From contig USBI01000063.1 in the NCBI GenBank assembly GCA_900552945.1, forward strand, positions 1-8,404: a stretch of DNA of 8,404 nt. The letters run 5' to 3'. Shown here one piece after another: positions 5,194 through 8,404 of the stretch (positions are counted from its first letter, which is position 1; the number at the start of each line of letters is the position of its first letter). The translations under genes were made by a program, and so were the position numbers. The notes beneath the pieces are model-generated. The model was given only the letters and a program-made list of their open reading frames with translations. It made no database searches and was not told the origin of the DNA. The DNA comes from an uncultured Oscillospiraceae bacterium. GTDB taxonomy: Bacteria > Bacillota > Clostridia > Oscillospirales > Ruminococcaceae.

Positions 5194-6897
5194 TTATGCT
5201 ACAAAGCGGAAGTCCTGCGGGTTTTCCCGTATTTCCTTCATCATAGCAAGGATTTCCTGTTCGGTAGGAATATCGATCATTCCCGCCGCCGTAAAATAAA
5301 TATCCACCTTTACAAAACAGTGGCCACTTGACTTGTCATTGTTGTGTACTTCGATCCGCTCAATCAATGCGTTTACAAGCGTTGGGGTAAGCTCCGTAAT
5401 ATCCGTCAGTTCACGCAGGGTACGGAGCAGCAGCCTTAAATCTGTAACCTTCTGCTTCGCTTCCTGTAATGCCTTTTGACTGTCGGCAACCTCCTGTATT
5501 AAGGCTTTCTGCTCTTTTTCGTAGCTTTGGAGCATTTTGGAAAAGCGCTCATCGGAGAGTATGCCGCTTGCGTTCTGCTCGAACACCTTTTCAATCAGCC
5601 TGTCGATTTCGGCAATTCTCCTTGTACCCTGTTCCACTGTCTGTTGGAGTTTTTTGTGTTCTTTCTGCCGCATAGCGTTGGTTTTCTTCGCCAGCATATA
5701 CAGAAATACCGTTTCGTGGCACTTCACGAAATCCGCTAAACCGCTGATGGCTTCAAACACAATCTTTTCAAGCACAACATCTCGGATATAGTGGATTTTG
5801 CAAGCTCCTCTGCCGTCCTTGTAGTTGGAACATCTCCAAAATTCCTGATTGCGTTTCAGGCTCTTAGCAGCACAGAAATGCAGCTTTGCGCCGCAGTCGG
5901 GGCAGTACACCAATCCCGAAAACAGGCTTGTTCTGCCCGTAGCTGTCGGTCTGCGGCGGTGTTTGCGGAGTTCTTGCACCCTTAACCATTGCTCCTCTGA
6001 GATAATCGGTTCCTGCATATCCGGAATGATCTGATGTTCCTCCGCTGGCTTGTAGACGGTTTTATGCACCTTGTAGCTGACGGTGGTGGTCTTGAAATTC
6101 ACCGCACAGCCCGTGTACTGCCTGTTTTCAAGAATACCGACAACGGTTTTCTGATCCCAACAGTACGGATTAGCCGGTACTTTTTGTGCGTGTGATCTGC
6201 CGACACTTTCGTAATAAGCAGAGGGAACAAGAATTTTCTCTTTTTCCAACTGTCTTGCAATCTGAGATGGGCCACGCCCTGCAAGGCAGAAAGCATAGAT
6301 TTTGCGTACCACTTCGGCGGCTGGCTCATCAATCAGCCATTTCTCTTTATCATTCGGGTCTTTCCTGTACCCAAACGGAACAGAAGAAGATACCCGTTTG
6401 CCGTTATCCGCTTTGGACTGCCATACCGCACGGATTTTCTTAGAGGTCTGCGCCGCATACCACTCGTTGAAAATATTGTGAAAGGGCATCATTTCCACGC
6501 CGTCTCCGGTCAGGGTATCTACTCGCTCCTGTATGGCGATAAAGCGAATGCCCAGCGACGGATACACTACCTGCGTCAGCCTGCCCATTTCCACCTGCTC
6601 ACGCCCGAAGCGGGAGAGGTCTTTCACGATGATTGTGCCGATTTTTCCGTTCTCTGCCATACGCTCCATACGCATAAAATTTGGTCTTTGGAAGGTTGTA
6701 CCCGATACGCCGTCGTCCACGAAAAACATGGTGTTGGTGTATCCCTCTTTTCGGGCGTAGTCCTGCAAAATCTGTTTTTGGTTGGTGATGGAGTTCGACT
6801 CCTCGTCCTTGTTGTCATCATCCACGGATAAGCGGCAGTAAAGCGCCGTGATTTTTTCATCTGCCTGCCCGTTTAATTTCGTTGCTGTTGTCATCAT
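5194..6897 (-). CDS. large serine recombinase, TnpX/TndX type
   Basis: A 567-residue site-specific recombinase that excises and integrates the element through a covalent serine-DNA intermediate. The order of parts is: N-terminal resolvase catalytic domain with Y-C-R-L-S (20-24, nucleophile Ser24) and VKDLSRFGRE (91-100, with the conserved arginines); recombinase domain from about 165 (VPFGYRKDPND, 173-183) to about 300; zinc ribbon with Cys332, Cys335, Cys356 and Cys366; a long charged coiled coil (about 400-495); and a C-terminal segment (about 505-567) resembling the DUF4368 tail of TnpX/TndX-family proteins. The length is close to TndX (about 533) and shorter than TnpX (about 707). The ATG at 6897 is chosen because AAAGGAG lies seven bases upstream; a TTG at 6918 in the same frame lies inside the inverted repeat and lacks such a site. 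All catalytic and zinc residues are present and the frame is intact, so it is probably active. Confidence 0.93.
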   Translation of the reverse strand: MMTTATKLNGQADEKITALYCRLSVDDDNKDEESNSITNQKQILQDYARKEGYTNTMFFVDDGVSGTTFQRPNFMRMERMAENGKIGTIIVKDLSRFGREQVEMGRLTQVVYPSLGIRFIAIQERVDTLTGDGVEMMPFHNIFNEWYAAQTSKKIRAVWQSKADNGKRVSSSVPFGYRKDPNDKEKWLIDEPAAEVVRKIYAFCLAGRGPSQIARQLEKEKILVPSAYYESVGRSHAQKVPANPYCWDQKTVVGILENRQYTGCAVNFKTTTVSYKVHKTVYKPAEEHQIIPDMQEPIISEEQWLRVQELRKHRRRPTATGRTSLFSGLVYCPDCGAKLHFCAAKSLKRNQEFWRCSNYKDGRGACKIHYIRDVVLEKIVFEAISGLADFVKCHETVFLYMLAKKTNAMRQKEHKKLQQTVEQGTRRIAEIDRLIEKVFEQNASGILSDERFSKMLQSYEKEQKALIQEVADSQKALQEAKQKVTDLRLLLRTLRELTDITELTPTLVNALIERIEVHNNDKSSGHCFVKVDIYFTAAGMIDIPTEQEILAMMKEIRENPQDFRFVA

Positions 6898-6904
6898 TCG
6901 TTTT

Positions 6905-6911
6905 CTCCTTT
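6905..6911 (-). promoter_or_regulatory. ribosome binding site of the serine recombinase
   Basis: AAAGGAG on the minus strand, followed by seven bases and two consecutive ATG codons (6897 and 6894). It begins four bases after the last arm of the 6916-6960 inverted repeat, so folding of that hairpin or binding of a protein to it could affect translation initiation. Confidence 0.7.
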
Positions 6912-6915
6912 CCGA

Positions 6916-6960
6916 CAACAGGGCATAGCAAAGGCATATTGATCCTACTATACCCTGTTG
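6916..6960 (-). repeat. 13-bp inverted repeat between tnpW-like gene and recombinase gene
   Basis: Arms 6916-6928 and 6948-6960 (CAACAGGGCATAG and CTATACCCTGTTG) are separated by 19 bases. Twelve of 13 positions pair, and the thirteenth is a G-U wobble in RNA made in the coding (minus) direction. The arms repeat at a 32-bp interval, about three helical turns. No T-run follows on the minus strand, so it is not an ordinary terminator for the upstream genes. On the plus strand CCTTTTTCT follows, but the odd pair becomes a C-A mismatch. It may be a leader hairpin controlling recombinase expression or an operator for an element protein. A TATAGT that could serve as a -10 overlaps one arm (6952-6947), but I see no good -35. 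Confidence 0.7.
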
Positions 6961-6981
6961 CCTTTTTCTACTGTGTGACTG

Positions 6982-7260
6982 TTAAATCAGCTTTTCGGAC
7001 AGGATCAGTTCCTTGAATTGTTCCATAACGCATTGTCTGCCTTTCGGATTAAAGTGCGTAGAGATTTCATAGATTGTCCCACCGATCTTCAGCTTGAAAT
7101 TATCCTCCCCAAAACGGCGCAGCCTGCTGTAATCCAGACTGCGTTCTCCGCTTCGAGGCAGCATATAATCCACAAGACAAACCGGCTCGGTTTCATCGAT
7201 CGGCTCAGGCGGCAGAGCATATATAACTTCGTTATTCTGGTAAATCTCCGTTTTCTTCAT
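6982..7260 (-). CDS. tnpW: TnpW-like small transposon protein
   Basis: A 92-residue protein with no signal peptide or membrane segment. Its C-terminal half (about 53-90), with FKLKIGGTIYEISTHFNPKG (55-74) followed by a short helix ending in KELILSEK, resembles the TnpW family found beside TnpX/TndX recombinases in clostridial transposons. The function of TnpW is not established. The N-terminal half (proline- and acid-rich, IYALPPEPIDETEP, 13-26) has no motif I know. It begins nine bases after the parB stop, with GGTGG upstream of the ATG, so it is probably co-transcribed with parB. The ATG at 7260 is the first start after that site. Family call rests on the short C-terminal pattern and on its neighbours. 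Confidence 0.7.
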   Translation of the reverse strand: MKKTEIYQNNEVIYALPPEPIDETEPVCLVDYMLPRSGERSLDYSRLRRFGEDNFKLKIGGTIYEISTHFNPKGRQCVMEQFKELILSEKLI

Positions 7261-7269
7261 ACTGCCACC

Positions 7270-8154
7270 TTACCTTTCATCACGGCTGTTTCGCTTGCGT
7301 TCAAGCCGACGCTGATGTTCATACAGCAGTTTCAGAATGGTATCGGTCATCTGCTTCTGCGTGTAGTTCTTTGGGAAAAACGCCTTCAAATCCTGCACCT
7401 TAAAGCTGATACGCTCGGCCTGATTGGCTTTTTCCTCCGACATAATCTCATAGATATTGTCCGAGGAAAGCGTACCCTGCTGCGCCGCTTTCTTCATACG
7501 GATACTCTGTGCGTGGGATGGGGTGCAGTCGTTCAGGCTCATAGCGTCCAGCAGGATGTTTTGCTGTTCTTCGGACAGATAGGAAAGCTCAACAGCCGGA
7601 CTAAGCGCAATCACGCCCTCGTCAACCTTTTTGAGCAGTTCGGGAATGAGGTGAGTTAAACGGATATATCGGAATACTTTATCACGGCTTTCGCCTTGTT
7701 CCTTGCCGATTTCGGCGGCGGTATCCGACTTTGTCGCAACTTGCGATAAAGTTAAATCCGTGCGCTTGCCCTGTGCTTTCATTGCCTCCATTTTCATTTT
7801 GTAGGCAAAGGCTTTTTCGCTTGGGAGTATCCGTTCACGGTGGAGATTGCTGTCTACCACCGCAATCATCGCTTCGTTTCGGTCAAGGGGATAGATCAAA
7901 GCAGGCACTTCCGTCAGTCCTGCTTTTACGGCGGCGTGCAGTCTACGGTGTCCGCTGACCACTTCATATTCGTCCGTATTTTCAATCGGGCGGACGATCA
8001 GCGGAGAAATAATACCCTGCGCCTTAATGCTTTCTGTAAGACTGTTCATATCTTCATCGTCTAGCACCTGAAAGGGATGTCCCTCAAAGGTGCGGAGCTT
8101 ATCCATCCCGATATTCGCCGCCCTTTTCTTCGGCGGGCTGCTTGTATTTGTCAT
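7270..8154 (-). CDS. parB: ParB/RepB/Spo0J-family protein of the mobile element
   Basis: A 294-residue protein with a ParB N-terminal nuclease-like/CTP-binding domain (about 15-115): FEGHPFQVLDDEDM (23-36), LTESIKAQGIISPLIVRP (39-56), the SGHRRLHAA box (67-75) and DSNLHRERILPSEKAFAY (101-118). A central helix-turn-helix region follows (about 135-185; SQVATKSD, 137-144; DKVFRYIRL, 158-166), then a basic C-terminus (RRLERKRNSRDER, 282-294). Such proteins bind a specific DNA site and spread or slide as CTP clamps in partition systems. Integrative elements often carry one, possibly helping keep the excised circle or acting as a regulator. No ParA-type ATPase is visible in the window. Its ATG overlaps the stop codon of the upstream gene (ATGA, 8154-8151), and AAGAAGG lies eight bases before it, which points to translational coupling. 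Confidence 0.88.
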   Translation of the reverse strand: MTNTSSPPKKRAANIGMDKLRTFEGHPFQVLDDEDMNSLTESIKAQGIISPLIVRPIENTDEYEVVSGHRRLHAAVKAGLTEVPALIYPLDRNEAMIAVVDSNLHRERILPSEKAFAYKMKMEAMKAQGKRTDLTLSQVATKSDTAAEIGKEQGESRDKVFRYIRLTHLIPELLKKVDEGVIALSPAVELSYLSEEQQNILLDAMSLNDCTPSHAQSIRMKKAAQQGTLSSDNIYEIMSEEKANQAERISFKVQDLKAFFPKNYTQKQMTDTILKLLYEHQRRLERKRNSRDER

Positions 8155-8404
8155 CGTTCATACCTTCTTTCTTTGTGTTTTATTGCTATGGCAGTTTCCA
8201 TCTGCCGTTCGGTTTCCAGCAGTTTTTCAAATCTCGGTATCTTTTCGAGAATCGCCCTTGCGGTAGACAGTTCCTTCCGCAAAGGCTTGATTTTTGCGGT
8301 AATATCCCTCACTTCGGCGTTCAGCGTTTCGCTTTTCTTATGGCGGTTGCGGTTATATACCGCTTGCCGCTCCTTTTCCAAAGCGGAGATTTGCACCCGT
8401 GTTT
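8151..8404 (-). CDS. 3' end of a coiled-coil protein, probable relaxase C-terminus (partial)
   Basis: The last 83 or so codons of a gene that enters from the right edge. The frame has no stop up to 8404, so the GTG at 8396 need not be a start. The visible part is almost wholly charged and helical, rich in Lys, Arg and Glu, with heptad-like leucine spacing (KIKPLRKELSTARAILEKI and ETERQMETA), and ends KERRYER. This kind of tail is what I recall for C-termini of MobA/MobL-type relaxases of clostridial integrative elements, and the position just upstream of parB fits. No catalytic relaxase motif is in view, so the call rests on pattern and context. The stop codon overlaps the parB start. Confidence 0.5.
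   Translation of the reverse strand, partial: TRVQISALEKERQAVYNRNRHKKSETLNAEVRDITAKIKPLRKELSTARAILEKIPRFEKLLETERQMETAIAIKHKERRYER

Larger units (their letters stand above)
5091..8404. mobile_element. recombinase end of a clostridial serine-recombinase integrative element (Tn4451/Tn5397/Tn1549-like)
   Basis: From just after the ackA terminator to the right edge, all genes are on the minus strand and belong to a known module: probable relaxase tail, ParB-like protein, TnpW-like protein, large serine recombinase. In such elements the recombinase gene lies at one end and the attachment site is found close to its stop codon, so the boundary should lie between about 5091 and 5193. TnpX/TndX enzymes cross over at a GA dinucleotide; GA steps occur at 5128-5129 and 5134-5135, but the exact junction cannot be told from one end. 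The other end, the conjugation genes and any cargo lie outside the window, so the element may be conjugative or only mobilizable. Confidence 0.8.

Noticed and set aside
7018..7659. 213-codon plus-strand frame across the tnpW-like and parB genes
   Set aside because: Antisense to two supported genes and spans their junction; no motif or ribosome binding site supports it.
5026..8404. CRISPR array, tRNA gene, toxin-antitoxin pair or defence system in the mobile segment
   Set aside because: No direct-repeat array, no tRNA cloverleaf and no small gene pair is present; the visible genes are mobility functions only.

Overview
The window looks like a chromosomal segment of an anaerobic, fermentative Firmicute. 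Acetate kinase, a YlbM/TmcAL-type tRNA-Met acetate ligase, strong AAGGAG-type ribosome binding sites and a clostridial-type large-serine-recombinase element all point to Clostridia. An Oscillospirales/Ruminococcaceae-like gut or sludge organism is plausible but cannot be fixed from sequence alone. The host half (1 to about 5090) carries four housekeeping or metabolic genes. The right part (about 5091 to 8404) is one end of an integrative mobile element whose other end lies outside the window.

Host part. A GH4 glycosidase with the CHEV motif of alpha-galacturonidases (minus strand, 121-1506) is divergent from a stand-alone NAD(P)H-hydrate epimerase gene, nnrE (1747-2361). Each has its own sigma-A-type promoter in the 240-bp gap between them. 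nnrE converges on tmcAL (minus, 2469-3656), with a 15-bp hairpin terminator between the two. tmcAL is divergent from ackA (3811-5025). Their predicted promoters face each other and overlap at the -10 elements. ackA ends in a perfect 15-bp hairpin terminator. No pta gene lies beside ackA here.

Mobile part. All genes run on the minus strand, so transcription order is right to left: the 3' end of a lysine/arginine-rich coiled-coil protein (probably the tail of the relaxase), a ParB/Spo0J-family protein, a TnpW-like small protein, and a TnpX/TndX-type large serine recombinase with Ser24, a zinc ribbon, a coiled coil and a DUF4368-like C-terminus. The first three are tightly packed (an ATGA overlap, then a 9-nt gap). 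The recombinase is set apart by a 13-bp inverted repeat. A second inverted repeat lies between the recombinase stop codon and the host ackA terminator, in the zone where the element boundary must be. This arrangement matches the recombinase end of Tn4451/Tn5397/Tn1549-like clostridial integrative elements.

Nothing here proves a wholly new system. The most worthwhile signals are the two dyads flanking the recombinase gene, the overlapping tmcAL/ackA promoters that link two acetate-using enzymes, and the insertion of the element directly behind the ackA terminator.
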